From positions 1 to 39,266 of the forward strand of contig JAFXTO010000013.1 of NCBI GenBank assembly GCA_017535725.1: DNA of 39,266 nt, written 5' to 3'. The translations under genes and the position numbers were made by a program. Each line of letters opens with the position of its first letter. Position 1 is the stretch's first letter. Of the stretch, positions 10,103 to 17,872 are shown piece after piece. The notes beneath the pieces are model-generated. The model did not search any database and was not told the DNA's origin. It saw only the letters and a program-made list of their open reading frames with translations. The stretch is from Bacteroidaceae bacterium (GTDB lineage Bacteria; Bacteroidota; Bacteroidia; Bacteroidales; Bacteroidaceae).

Positions 10103-10151
10103 ACCTTATATATATAAGGTTACCTCATAATATATACTAAAAGGTTACCTC
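10103..10151. repeat. 18-bp perfect palindrome plus 11-bp direct repeat
   Basis: ACCTTATATATATAAGGT (10103-10120) is a perfect palindrome. AAGGTTACCTC occurs at 10116-10126, overlapping the palindrome, and again at 10141-10151, 25 bp apart. A similar imperfect palindrome, CCTTAATATATATAAGG, lies at 36714-36730 ahead of yihY. The spacing would fit a protein-binding site, but no function can be assigned from sequence. Confidence 0.5.
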
Positions 10152-10175
10152 CCTAATGAAGATTCATAACCACAT

Positions 10176-10266
10176 GACGCTGAAAGCGTCTCCGCTCAGT
10201 AGCCGGGGGGGTGCGAAGTACCCCCGGAAAGCCCGACGACAGAGAACATGCACCCTGAAGGGGTGC
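10176..10266. repeat. Cluster of three small-loop hairpins
   Basis: Three perfect stems occur within 91 bp: GACGCT/AGCGTC with loop GAA (10176-10190), CCGGGGG/CCCCCGG around GGTGCGAAGTA (10203-10227), and GCACCC/GGGTGC with loop TGAAG (10250-10266). Strings of short hairpins with GAA or TGAA loops are typical of palindromic intergenic families in Bacteroidota genomes; that this is one of them is inference. The gap 9868-10410 shows no convincing gene. Confidence 0.55.
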
Positions 10267-10299
10267 CCCATCGGAATACTTGACAAAACGGAAGAAACC

Positions 10300-10343
10300 G
10301 CAAACAGAGACGGAAGAGAAGGCAAACAGAGACGGAAGAGAAG
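10300..10343. repeat. 22-bp tandem duplication
   Basis: The unit GCAAACAGAGACGGAAGAG plus AAG is present twice without change (10300-10321 and 10322-10343). A shorter degenerate version precedes it. The pair ends eight bases before the long hairpin at 10352. Confidence 0.8.
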
Positions 10344-10351
10344 GCAATTAC

Positions 10352-10403
10352 ATACGGATGCATAGACCGTTTGACTGCCGTCAAACGATTCATGCATCCG
10401 TAT
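10352..10403 (-). terminator. 52-nt two-tier hairpin just after the transglutaminase-like gene
   Basis: The outer arms ATACGGATGCAT (10352-10363) and ATGCATCCGTAT (10392-10403) pair over 12 bp. A symmetric 4x4 internal loop (AGAC/ATTC) follows, then an inner 8-bp stem CGTTTGAC/GTCAAACG closed by TGCC. It starts seven bases past the TGA stop (10411-10413) of the minus-strand gene. The position suits a terminator or 3' stabiliser, but no U-run follows (GTAATTGCC), so it is not a classical intrinsic terminator. Confidence 0.6.
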
Positions 10404-10410
10404 ATCATAG

Positions 10411-13275
10411 TCAAAGCTGGTGGATGACTTTCAGCAGTTGTTCGCCGAGTCCGATGGTGTAACCTTGCTGGATGAAGACGACACGGTTGAAGGAGTCGCA
10501 GATGAGGAAGATGGGGAGGGAGGAGGAAGGAAGTTGAAGCTGTTCCACGACTTCCTGCTTGATAGTTCCTTGGAGGTCTGTTCCCCAGACAACAGTGGAC
10601 GGCAGCAGGGCTGCTGCCCCAAGACCCCAGAACTCCTTGAAGTTAAAGCGGTTGGCCGACTCTGCATCATCGAAGAGGAGCACCATCTGACGCCCCCAGC
10701 GCTCGAAGTCCTGACGGACGAGGGCTATATCCCGCAGGGCATGGTTCGTGGGTTCCTGGTTGGGAGCGATGAGGCCGAGTACATAGTAGCCGCGACCACA
10801 GGTGGAAAGGAGGCTGGTCGGAGGAAGCGGGCTAGCGGGGGCTACGGCGGGGGAAGAGGGGGATGAAAGGGGGCTCGAGGGGGCTCCGGCAGGGGAGGTG
10901 GAGGGCTCGTCAGCTGGAGCGCGGAAGGACAGAGGTTGATAGAGGTTCTCGGCGTTGAGAGAACCGATGACAGCGACTGCATCGGTCGTGGTACGGAGGA
11001 CGAGAGGCAAGGTGGTCGTCTCGCTTGGGAGAATGGTAAATAGCTGAAGATGAGCGCGGACGCTGCCATCGGCCAAGCGAACGCCCGTTATCAGGCAGTA
11101 GTAGCCGGCATCAAGGGTGACGCCGTTTTGGAATGTATTGGCAAAGGTGGCTTCCTCCGGGTAGGTAAGGAGCTGCAGCTGGTTCTGCTCATCAAGGCGG
11201 GAGAGGGTGAAGTGGGTGTAGTACTTGGCGTCGGGGAGGTGGGGTGTGGGGGTGTAGGTGAGGCGGAGGGTGCCGGAGGGAGAGGGGGGGAGGGAACCCT
11301 CGGGAAAACCCTCGGGCACGGTGGCCACGGAGGAGGAGGAGGAGGCGAGAGGGGAGGTGGAGGGGGCGTCGAAGGTGACGGTGTTCCAAGTGGTGGTGTA
11401 GTACTGGACCTTGCCGTTGATTTCGTTGATACGGGCGGGGATATTGAGGGCGCGACAGGCGGCAACAAAGAAGATATCGCGGCCGAGGGGGTCCGCGGTA
11501 CGGGTGCGATAGACCCCTAAGGGTTGCATACGCAGGTGTTGCGGGTTCTGGTCATCGATGATACGAAGGCTGTCACGGGTCCAGGCGATGAGTGCAAAGA
11601 CATCAGCGATAGCAGGCTGGCCAGCGGAAGCGGAGGCAGAGATAGCGGGCTGGCAATCGGCTGCTGAGTCAGAGATAGCAGGCTGGCCAGGGGAAGCGGA
11701 GTCAGAGATAGCAGGCTGGCCAGGGGAAGCGGAGGCAGAGATAGCAGGCTGGCCAGCGGTTGAGGAGGCGGGAAGGACCTGCGAGAGGGCTTTGCGGAGA
11801 GGTATCTTGTAGGGTGTTAGGCGCTCGCGCTCGATACGGGGTGAGAGGAGGTATCGCAACATTATATCCTGATTATCAGGTGGATTTTGAAAATCTGTTG
11901 TTTCCCGCGAAGTTGCTTTTCGCGAGCCTAGGGACGAAGGAGCCGCAAGCAGGTTGTCGAGGAGCACTGGGAGGGTGATGTCCTGCAGGTCTTTGTCTGG
12001 CAGGATGGAGAGGAGGGGCTCCACCAGGGCGGCACGGCCAAGCAGGGGTGCGGTTTCACGGAAGTCGGCGATGACTGCGTGATTGCCTCGGCTGCGCTGG
12101 TCTGGCATTGTGGCCTCGTAGGCGTGACGGATGCTGTCTTCGAGTGCAAGCCGGCGATCGTTCTCTGCACGCTGTTCAGGAGAGACGATTGGAAGAGAGG
12201 TGCTGACAGGAGGAGGGGTGACGTTGAGAGAAGTTGAAACGTTGAAAGATTGAAACGTTGAAACATTGAAAGGTTGACGGGTGAGCGGGGAGGAAAGGGA
12301 AATGGTGACGAGGGTGTCGGTGGCAAAATGTGCTTCCTGAAAGGCAAAAGTGGTGGGCGTACTCACCCAGATGAGCATATCGCCGAGGCCAGCGGTGAGG
12401 GAGGCACGGCCTTCGGCATCGGTTTGCTTGCGGGCGACGGTGTAGAATTCGGCGTAGTTATAGAGCTTGAACTCTACGGTGGCTTCGGGTACTGGGCGGT
12501 CGAGGCTATCGAGGACGAGGACAGCGAGGCGGCGCGTGGGTGCATAGTTGTTGGTGACATTGATTTCCGTGAGTGCGTGGGCCCGACTGACAACCTCCTC
12601 GGGGCCGTCGTAATTGCCGAAAACCTTGGTGTGCATCAACATACCTCGCGAGGCACTCTCATTGAACCACCCTACATTCAGGACAGGCTCTGGCTCACAG
12701 GCACCCAGAAACCACCATCTGCCATCAGCCCAAGCCTCCACCCAAGCGTGATTATCATCTGTATGAGCCCAACGAGGAGTATAGACCTGACGGGCTGGAA
12801 TGCCGACACTACGGAGGGCGGCAACAAGGAACACAGACTCCTCGCCGCAACGACCGTAGGCCGTCCGGAGGGTGGCCAAGGGGCTGAGCGTTCGCGCATT
12901 AGTAGGGCGATAAGTGACGTGCTCATGACACCAATGATTGACCTCGAGGATGGCTTCCTGCATGGTGAACCCTTCGAGCCGGGGCTTCAACTCGCGGAAG
13001 AAAACAGACCTGCACGTGTCCAAATCCTCGTTGCTGACACGAGGAGGAAGGACAAAGTGGCGGAACTCGCGTTCGGGCACGCTGTTGCCCCAAGGCATCT
13101 CAGCACGGGCCTGCAAGGACAGCCGCACTTGTTCGATATAGTAATCACGAGGGTAGTCGGTGCGGTCGGGAAGCGACAAGTTCTCATACAGGAAATCGAC
13201 GTAGGTGTCAACGGAAGGGGTGTTGCAAGCCGTCAACGCCAAGGCCATAAGCAACGAGAGGAATATCTGTTTCAT
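10411..13275 (-). CDS. Transglutaminase-like lipoprotein with repeat-derived insertions
   Basis: This 954-residue protein begins MKQIFLSLLMALALTAC, a lipobox with Cys17 lipidated. The residues after Cys (NTPSVD) lack the acidic surface signal, so a periplasm-facing lipoprotein is likely. Residues about 110-215 form a transglutaminase-like papain-fold core: GRCGEES holds the nucleophilic Cys, DDNHAWVEAW the His, and the Trp-rich WWFLGACEPEP segment follows. A carboxypeptidase-regulatory-like beta domain comes next (LAVLVLDSLDRPVPEA), and a second large beta-rich region ends the protein. Three linkers are low complexity: NVST-rich near 331-347, five 11-residue GQPAIS units near 502-556, and Ser/Pro/Ala-rich stretches. 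Whether it is protease or transglutaminase cannot be told. An 8-bp array abuts its start codon. Confidence 0.85.
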   Translation of the reverse strand: MKQIFLSLLMALALTACNTPSVDTYVDFLYENLSLPDRTDYPRDYYIEQVRLSLQARAEMPWGNSVPEREFRHFVLPPRVSNEDLDTCRSVFFRELKPRLEGFTMQEAILEVNHWCHEHVTYRPTNARTLSPLATLRTAYGRCGEESVFLVAALRSVGIPARQVYTPRWAHTDDNHAWVEAWADGRWWFLGACEPEPVLNVGWFNESASRGMLMHTKVFGNYDGPEEVVSRAHALTEINVTNNYAPTRRLAVLVLDSLDRPVPEATVEFKLYNYAEFYTVARKQTDAEGRASLTAGLGDMLIWVSTPTTFAFQEAHFATDTLVTISLSSPLTRQPFNVSTFQSFNVSTSLNVTPPPVSTSLPIVSPEQRAENDRRLALEDSIRHAYEATMPDQRSRGNHAVIADFRETAPLLGRAALVEPLLSILPDKDLQDITLPVLLDNLLAAPSSLGSRKATSRETTDFQNPPDNQDIMLRYLLSPRIERERLTPYKIPLRKALSQVLPASSTAGQPAISASASPGQPAISDSASPGQPAISDSAADCQPAISASASAGQPAIADVFALIAWTRDSLRIIDDQNPQHLRMQPLGVYRTRTADPLGRDIFFVAACRALNIPARINEINGKVQYYTTTWNTVTFDAPSTSPLASSSSSVATVPEGFPEGSLPPSPSGTLRLTYTPTPHLPDAKYYTHFTLSRLDEQNQLQLLTYPEEATFANTFQNGVTLDAGYYCLITGVRLADGSVRAHLQLFTILPSETTTLPLVLRTTTDAVAVIGSLNAENLYQPLSFRAPADEPSTSPAGAPSSPLSSPSSPAVAPASPLPPTSLLSTCGRGYYVLGLIAPNQEPTNHALRDIALVRQDFERWGRQMVLLFDDAESANRFNFKEFWGLGAAALLPSTVVWGTDLQGTIKQEVVEQLQLPSSSLPIFLICDSFNRVVFIQQGYTIGLGEQLLKVIHQL
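11608..11772 (-). repeat. Five 33-bp tandem repeats inside the transglutaminase-like gene
   Basis: Units begin at 11608, 11641, 11674, 11707 and 11740, exactly 33 bp apart, each starting GATAGC(A/G)GGCTGGC on the plus strand. They encode 11-residue units of the form GQPAISxSAS plus P, D or A. Since 33 is a multiple of three, copy number can change without a frameshift. Confidence 0.93.
12233..12280 (-). repeat. 8-bp tandem array inside the transglutaminase-like gene
   Basis: Six 8-bp units lie head to tail: GTTGAAAC, GTTGAAAG, ATTGAAAC, GTTGAAAC, ATTGAAAG, GTTGACGG. They have the same length and style as the intergenic arrays in this window. The 48 bp equal 16 codons and encode an FNVST-containing linker (QPFNVST, SFNVST), so the insertion keeps the frame. 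Confidence 0.88.
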
Positions 13276-13279
13276 AACG

Positions 13280-13343
13280 GGATTTAAGGATTTAAAGATT
13301 TAAGGATTTGAGGATTTGGGAATTTGAAGATTTGAGGATTTCG
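13280..13343. repeat. 8-bp tandem array before the transglutaminase-like gene
   Basis: Eight perfect-phase 8-bp units: GGATTTAA, GGATTTAA, AGATTTAA, GGATTTGA, GGATTTGG, GAATTTGA, AGATTTGA, GGATTTCG. The array starts four bases upstream of the ATG (13273-13275), so it would occupy the untranslated leader and ribosome-binding zone of that gene. Confidence 0.92.
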
Positions 13344-13346
13344 GGA

Positions 13347-13515
13347 TAACGAAGGCGGCCACATCGTAATAACGAAATAACGGAATAACGAAATAACGAA
13401 AACAAAGGGAGCCGCAGGTCGAGATAACGGAATAACGGGACAACGAAGGCGGCCATATCGAAATAACGATATAACGGAATAACGAAATAACGAAAACAAA
13501 GGGGCCGCAAATCGA
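13347..13515. repeat. Two 94-bp direct repeats built from an 8-bp word and GCGGCC/GGCCGC ends
   Basis: GAAGGCGGCC starts at 13351 and again at 13445, 94 bp apart. After it each copy carries octamers of the type AATAACGA, AATAACGG, AATAACGA, AATAACGA, then AAACAAAGGG and a closing GAGCCGC or GGCCGC. In the second copy GCGGCC and GGCCGC are inverted repeats that would bring the octamer array into a loop. The gap 13276-13602 holds only this, the adjacent array and a terminator; I see no gene in it. Confidence 0.85.
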
Positions 13516-13575
13516 AAAAAATAACAGATTAACTCGCCATGTGATTCTTTCCTCTCCATGACCGTTAATCTGTTA
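13515..13575 (-). terminator. Rho-independent terminator of the NTF2-like gene
   Basis: On the minus strand TAACAGATTAAC (from 13575) pairs with GTTAATCTGTTA (ending 13522), a perfect 12-bp stem around a 30-nt loop, followed directly by seven T residues (13521-13515). It lies 27 bp past the stop of the gene ending at 13603. Confidence 0.85.
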
Positions 13576-13602
13576 ATATAGGTTTATCAGTAAATCTGTC
13601 AG

Positions 13603-14100
13603 TTATCCTTTCTGCAGCCACTGGTCGGCCTCCTCGTACAGCTTCGTCAGGTACTCGGGACGACTCTTTCCAGGCAGTTCTTCGAGGATTGTGGTGCAAC
13701 TGTTGATGTACCACTCGCCATTGATGCGCGTGAGTCGGTAGATGTACTGCGAGTCTCCCGTCTGGTTGAAGGTGGTTCCTGCAATCTCCGTCTTCACGGG
13801 GAAGGTAGTTTCAACGATGGAAACAGCACGATTACCATAGGTCCACACGAGGCAGGCGTGAATGTGGTAAGGGATATGGTCGGTGCGAGCTGCCAGGGCA
13901 TCTGCAAATTCCTTGGCACTACCCTTGAACCACGAGGCCTGTACGGTGGCATCTGGTAAATAGCAGGTGAGCATCTCGTCCCACAGCTGGTTGTCACGGG
14001 CAAATCGCTCGAAGGTTAGAAGACGACGTACTGATTCCTTCTCCCTGCGGGATTCGAGTGCTACATGCACAGGACGTTTAAGGATTAAGTTGGTGTTCAT
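13603..14100 (-). CDS. NTF2-like / SnoaL-type protein
   Basis: This 165-residue cytoplasmic protein has no signal peptide. The order of elements fits the NTF2-like cone fold: N-terminal helices (RRLLTFERFARDNQLWDEMLTCY), a short LPDATVQASWFKGSAKEFADAL segment, then strands HIHACLVWTYGNRAVSIVETTF and YIYRLTRINGEWYINSCTTILE. The family includes hydroxysteroid isomerase-like and polyketide cyclase-like enzymes as well as non-enzymatic binding proteins, so a substrate cannot be assigned. It is monocistronic: it has its own TATCTTTG promoter box about 38 bp upstream and a strong intrinsic terminator downstream. Confidence 0.8.
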   Translation of the reverse strand: MNTNLILKRPVHVALESRREKESVRRLLTFERFARDNQLWDEMLTCYLPDATVQASWFKGSAKEFADALAARTDHIPYHIHACLVWTYGNRAVSIVETTFPVKTEIAGTTFNQTGDSQYIYRLTRINGEWYINSCTTILEELPGKSRPEYLTKLYEEADQWLQKG

Positions 14101-14137
14101 ATTGGTAACTAATTTTGCTATCTGTAGTTTGCAACTG

Positions 14138-14145
14138 CAAAGATA
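14138..14145 (-). promoter_or_regulatory. Bacteroidota -7 box TATCTTTG
   Basis: TATCTTTGC on the minus strand matches TAnnTTTG, with the ATG of the NTF2-like gene at 14100, predicting a leader of about 30 nt. No convincing TTTG -33 is placed at the usual distance. Confidence 0.65.
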
Positions 14146-14210
14146 AGGCTTTATGCGTTCACAAGAAAGTATTTTGCCAAAGTTTTAACTTTTTTAACGC
14201 AAAGAGACCT

Positions 14211-14254
14211 AAAAATGGTGTCTCCCCTGCCCATTTTGACACAGAGGAGACACC
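14211..14254 (-). terminator. Rho-independent terminator of ppiD
   Basis: On the minus strand GGTGTCTCC (14254-14246) pairs perfectly with GGAGACACC (14225-14217), followed by ATTTTT (14216-14211). It lies about 40 bp past the ppiD stop at 14297. On the plus strand the same hairpin precedes an AT-rich but not T-rich tract, so minus is the likely working direction. Confidence 0.85.
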
Positions 14255-14296
14255 TTATTATATTATACCTGCGCGCGCGAGGCGCACTGAGTGGAC

Positions 14297-16456
14297 TTAA
14301 TAGAAGATGTAGCGGTTGTCCTTCACGTTGGCGCGCTCAAAGAGCTCCTGCATGAAGCTCGATGCCCTACGCAGCTGCTGGCTGGCCAGCTGGGAATTGG
14401 TTCTCTGCTTGGCGGCATCGTCCTGTTTGGCTGTGCCCTGCTGCTCGTTGGCAACCTGGAAGGCATAGACTCCGGCCATACCCTTGACGCCCTTGACGAA
14501 CTGACCCTTGGCGGCCTTGGCCACAGCACCACTCAGGCTGTACTCATTACCACCCACACTGCTGATGAAGACAGGTGAGCTGAAAGTGACATGCTTGATG
14601 GTATCGATAGGCTGAGCACCCGTCACCTTGGAGGCAGCGACGATATCATTGGCAGAAGCCAGACGATCCTGAAGGAGGGCGGCTTTCTTGTCGCGAAGGA
14701 CTTCACCCTCAATCACAGTCTTGACGGATTCCAGCGAACGGAACTTACCATCGTTCTTGCCATCAAGGATGACAACAAGCAGGTGGTCATTGTTACCGCA
14801 AGCATAGATTTCGGAAATCTCACCAACCTCGGTATCCTTGTTGAAGATCCAGCGGAGGGCATCGCGAGTGGAGCTGATGCCAGCCACGTTGTGCTCGCTG
14901 GCAAACATGCCCTTGCGCTCCTGAACCATATAGCCACTCTTCATGGCGTTGGCCTCGATTTCCTCGGGAGTCTTGTTGCTGGCTACGAACTGAGAGAAGT
15001 CGTTGTAAGTCTTGTTGTAGGTATCGTTGGAGAAGTCGTAGGGACGCTTGACAATGGCCACGTCATACTTCTCGACCATATTGCGACGGTCTGTGACACG
15101 TGTGATAATGATAGCAGTGGGGAGCTTCACCTGCATGGTCGTGCCCACAGCCTGTGCGCTGATAGCCTTGATAAGCAGCTGATTGGCTTCGTCCAGAGTA
15201 GCACCCTCGTACTGTGAAGAGGAAATCCAGGTCTCTTCACCTGTCTGGTTGTACTTCTTGGCAATACTGTCGAAAGGCACGCCGGCGTTGAGAGCCGTCA
15301 TGATGCTGTCGGCAGTCTTCTGAGCAGCCTCATCGACGCCGCCGATACCAATCTGACGGAACTGAACAGAGTCGGGCATCGTGGTCTTTGCGATGAGACG
15401 GATGATATTCTGGGAGTTGTCAGATGCGTTGAGGTAGGGACCCTTCTGTGTGCCCACAGCCATCGAGTCCAGCTGAGCAGCGATATCAGGAGCGATAGCG
15501 GAACGGCGGAGAGGCACGGGGCTATAGGAAATGGTGCTTCCGCTCTTGCGGACGATGGTGGCAACGTCAGCACCCTCGGCCTGCAACTGCGCTGCCACTT
15601 CAGCCATCTCGCTCTCAATCTGTTCGCGGTCTGCCTTGCTGGCGGTGATGTTCACGTCAATGTACTTGATGTCACGGGTGGGCTCATCAAGGCGGAAGAC
15701 GTTCTTCATCTCCTCATACTTAGCCTTGAGGTCACGGTCTTCGACGGTCACTTCTTCGTCCTTCACGCTGCTGTAGGGGATAGCAGCCAGGAGAATCTCC
15801 TTCTCGTTGTTGCTGGCGCCGAAGGCATTCTGAGAGCTGACAGGATTGGCGATGAAGCTCTTGGCGAGCAGGTTCTGGAACTTCTGGGACAGCTGCTGGT
15901 TGCGGATATTCTTTTCGATAAACTTCCAGTAGTTGTAAATCTGGTTGTAGTACTCCAGGGCTTCAGCAGGCTGATTGGGCTGATCCTTCATGGCCTTGTA
16001 GTTCGTGAGGAACTGGTTCAGGGTCTGAACATCGAAGGCGCCCGTCTGGGGATTGCTGAAAGGAGTCTGAGCAAGCAGGGGGCTCTGACCGTTGCTGATG
16101 ATGTCCTGAACCTCTGCATCAGTAACGCAAAGTCCAAGTTCCTCGGCTTCGTGCTGGAGGAGCTGTGTCTGAACGTAGGTCTGCCAAACTTGGTCACGAA
16201 TGGACTGGGTCTGCTCCTCGGTGAGGTTCTCCAGGCCTGATGAGAATTTCACGACACTGGTGTATTCGTCCACGAGTTCGTTAAATTCCTGAATGTTGAT
16301 GCTCTTGCCATAGACTTCACCTACACTCTGTCGGCTCTCGGTGCGAGAAGAGGAGAGTGCACGGACAACTTCTTCGGCAATGAAAGCAAACAAGGCCAAA
16401 CCTACCACGAGGAGCAGGATTGCGCCTTTGCTTCTAATCTTTTGTAATGCTGCCAT
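14297..16456 (-). CDS. ppiD: PpiD-like periplasmic chaperone / peptidyl-prolyl isomerase
   Basis: This 719-residue protein has a short basic N-terminus, one membrane anchor at about residues 12-29 (GAILLLVVGLALFAFIAEE) and a SurA_N-type helical domain that follows (VGEVYGKSINIQEFNELVDEY). Layout and length fit the Bacteroidota PpiD family, inner-membrane chaperones that face the periplasm and help newly exported proteins fold. The middle region (residues about 360-470) is where a parvulin domain is expected, but its first strand reads QFRQIGIGG rather than the usual HIL(V/I) form, so isomerase activity is uncertain. It is the last gene on this strand of the coaX-OMP-lptC-CNNM group but is separated by 141 bp, with a possible promoter of its own, and ends at a strong terminator. 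Confidence 0.9.
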   Translation of the reverse strand: MAALQKIRSKGAILLLVVGLALFAFIAEEVVRALSSSRTESRQSVGEVYGKSINIQEFNELVDEYTSVVKFSSGLENLTEEQTQSIRDQVWQTYVQTQLLQHEAEELGLCVTDAEVQDIISNGQSPLLAQTPFSNPQTGAFDVQTLNQFLTNYKAMKDQPNQPAEALEYYNQIYNYWKFIEKNIRNQQLSQKFQNLLAKSFIANPVSSQNAFGASNNEKEILLAAIPYSSVKDEEVTVEDRDLKAKYEEMKNVFRLDEPTRDIKYIDVNITASKADREQIESEMAEVAAQLQAEGADVATIVRKSGSTISYSPVPLRRSAIAPDIAAQLDSMAVGTQKGPYLNASDNSQNIIRLIAKTTMPDSVQFRQIGIGGVDEAAQKTADSIMTALNAGVPFDSIAKKYNQTGEETWISSSQYEGATLDEANQLLIKAISAQAVGTTMQVKLPTAIIITRVTDRRNMVEKYDVAIVKRPYDFSNDTYNKTYNDFSQFVASNKTPEEIEANAMKSGYMVQERKGMFASEHNVAGISSTRDALRWIFNKDTEVGEISEIYACGNNDHLLVVILDGKNDGKFRSLESVKTVIEGEVLRDKKAALLQDRLASANDIVAASKVTGAQPIDTIKHVTFSSPVFISSVGGNEYSLSGAVAKAAKGQFVKGVKGMAGVYAFQVANEQQGTAKQDDAAKQRTNSQLASQQLRRASSFMQELFERANVKDNRYIFY

Positions 16457-16514
16457 AATTGGTTTTTTTATGATTTTTTGTTATAGATTTCTCAAATATT
16501 GCTCAAAAAGCGCA

Positions 16515-16522
16515 CGAAGGTA
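16515..16522 (-). promoter_or_regulatory. Possible -7 box variant TACCTTCG before ppiD
   Basis: On the minus strand GTACCTTCGTGC differs from TACCTTTG by one base and lies 58 bp upstream of the ppiD ATG. It would allow ppiD to be expressed apart from the upstream operon, as fits a stress-related chaperone. Confidence 0.4.
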
Positions 16523-16597
16523 CGAAGAATTTGTCAAACTACCACGCGTTTCGGCAGAATTTTGTCAAAATATGGGCTTCAGAAGCCAAAAAAGCCC

Positions 16598-17872
16598 CTA
16601 TTCGTCAATAATTCGCAAGCGAACAAGCTCTATTTTGGTGCTTGTATTCTTAATTATCTTGAATTCATAGCCTCTGAACCGAACCACTTCATTGAGCTTG
16701 GGGAAACGCTGTATTTCATGAAGGATGAGTCCACCGATAGTCAGGTAGTCATCATCCTCGGGAAGTTTCAAATCCAGGAGTTCATTTGCCTTCTCAACCT
16801 CTAAGCGGCCCGACAGCTCAAATTCGCCATTGGGCAACCGCTTTGCCGTATAAGACTGTTGATCGTGTTCGTCCTCGATATCGCCAAAGATTTCCTCCAC
16901 CAAGTCTTCCAGCGTGCAGATACCACTGGTTCCACCAAACTCATCCACCACCACGGCGAGGGAGATTTTCTGCTGCATCAGGGTCTGCATCAGTTTCTGG
17001 GCATTCATGCTTTCCGGCACGATGGGAACTTCGTGGATATGCTCCTTCCAGCTGTCCCCGGCTTTCAGGCGAAACATCTCAGAAGAATGAATGAACCCAA
17101 GAATATTATCCACATCGTCGTCATACACAATAATCTTGGAGCAACCGCTCTCTATGAACTTGGCCTTCAACTGTTCCAGGCTCTCTGTGATATCTACGGC
17201 AACGATTTCTGTACGCGGCACGATGCAATCACGCACCTTGCAACTACTGAAATCCAGGGCATTCTGGAATATCTTGACATCATCGTCAATTTCTTTGTCG
17301 TTGTCGGTCTGGTCGATGGAGGACTGGATGAGGAAGTCCAAATCGACCTTCGTGAATGCCGATTCATTGTCATCCTGAACAATCTTGAGTCCAAAGATTC
17401 TCAGCAGCAACTTGGCCAATCCTCCCGTGAACTTGGCGATGGGATAGAGTATTATATAAAAAAGGTATGCCAGAGGAGCAAAGAACGTCAGGGCACGGTT
17501 GGGATTGATTTTGAAAAGTGTCTTGGGAATAAACTCCCCCGTGACGAGCACGATGAGAGTGGACAAGATGGTTTGAATCAACAGCGCCACCCATTCATTT
17601 TGAATGCCCAGCGGCTCGATGACCGTTGGCTGCAACAGCCGTGCAATGAGGATACCATAGATAACCAACGCGACGTTGTTTCCCACAAGAAGCGTGGAAA
17701 TGAAGCTGTTGGGATGATTATAGAAGGTAGCTGCCAGCCGTGCGCTGAAACTGCTCTGCGCGCGTTCCATCTCGAAACGGAGCTTATTGCTTGAGACAAA
17801 AGCTATCTCCATACCCGAGAAGAATGCCGAGAGGGCCAGGATTAAAACAATATTAATGATGAGAGCTGTCAT
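16598..17872 (-). CDS. CNNM transmembrane / CBS-pair / CorC_HlyC family membrane protein
   Basis: This 424-residue protein has a DUF21/CNNM membrane region at about residues 1-180 with an opening helix containing SAFFSGMEIAFVSSN, the family signature, and further helices near 60-80, 95-115 and 125-150. A CBS pair follows (about 205-330; VRDCIVPRTEIVAVD and SLAVVVDEFGGTSGICTLEDLVEEIFGDI), and the C-terminus is a CorC_HlyC transporter-associated domain (FELSGRLEVEKANELL, DYLTIGGLIL). Family members are linked to magnesium or cobalt efflux; in gliding Bacteroidota the related GldE supports T9SS assembly, and which role applies here cannot be read from sequence. Its ATG overlaps the lptC stop in an ATGA, so translation is probably coupled. 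Confidence 0.92.
   Translation of the reverse strand: MTALIINIVLILALSAFFSGMEIAFVSSNKLRFEMERAQSSFSARLAATFYNHPNSFISTLLVGNNVALVIYGILIARLLQPTVIEPLGIQNEWVALLIQTILSTLIVLVTGEFIPKTLFKINPNRALTFFAPLAYLFYIILYPIAKFTGGLAKLLLRIFGLKIVQDDNESAFTKVDLDFLIQSSIDQTDNDKEIDDDVKIFQNALDFSSCKVRDCIVPRTEIVAVDITESLEQLKAKFIESGCSKIIVYDDDVDNILGFIHSSEMFRLKAGDSWKEHIHEVPIVPESMNAQKLMQTLMQQKISLAVVVDEFGGTSGICTLEDLVEEIFGDIEDEHDQQSYTAKRLPNGEFELSGRLEVEKANELLDLKLPEDDDYLTIGGLILHEIQRFPKLNEVVRFRGYEFKIIKNTSTKIELVRLRIIDE

Noticed and set aside
10153-10414. Several short frames on both strands in the gap
   Set aside because: They cover palindromes and 22-bp repeats, have no ribosome-binding site or promoter box and overlap each other.
12274-13287. 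A 337-codon plus-strand frame
   Set aside because: It is the shadow of the transglutaminase-like lipoprotein and has no signal, promoter or family likeness.
13284-13559. Minus-strand frame coding Phe/Arg/Tyr-rich repeats
   Set aside because: It is the translation of 8-bp and 94-bp repeats, covers a terminator and lacks a credible start.
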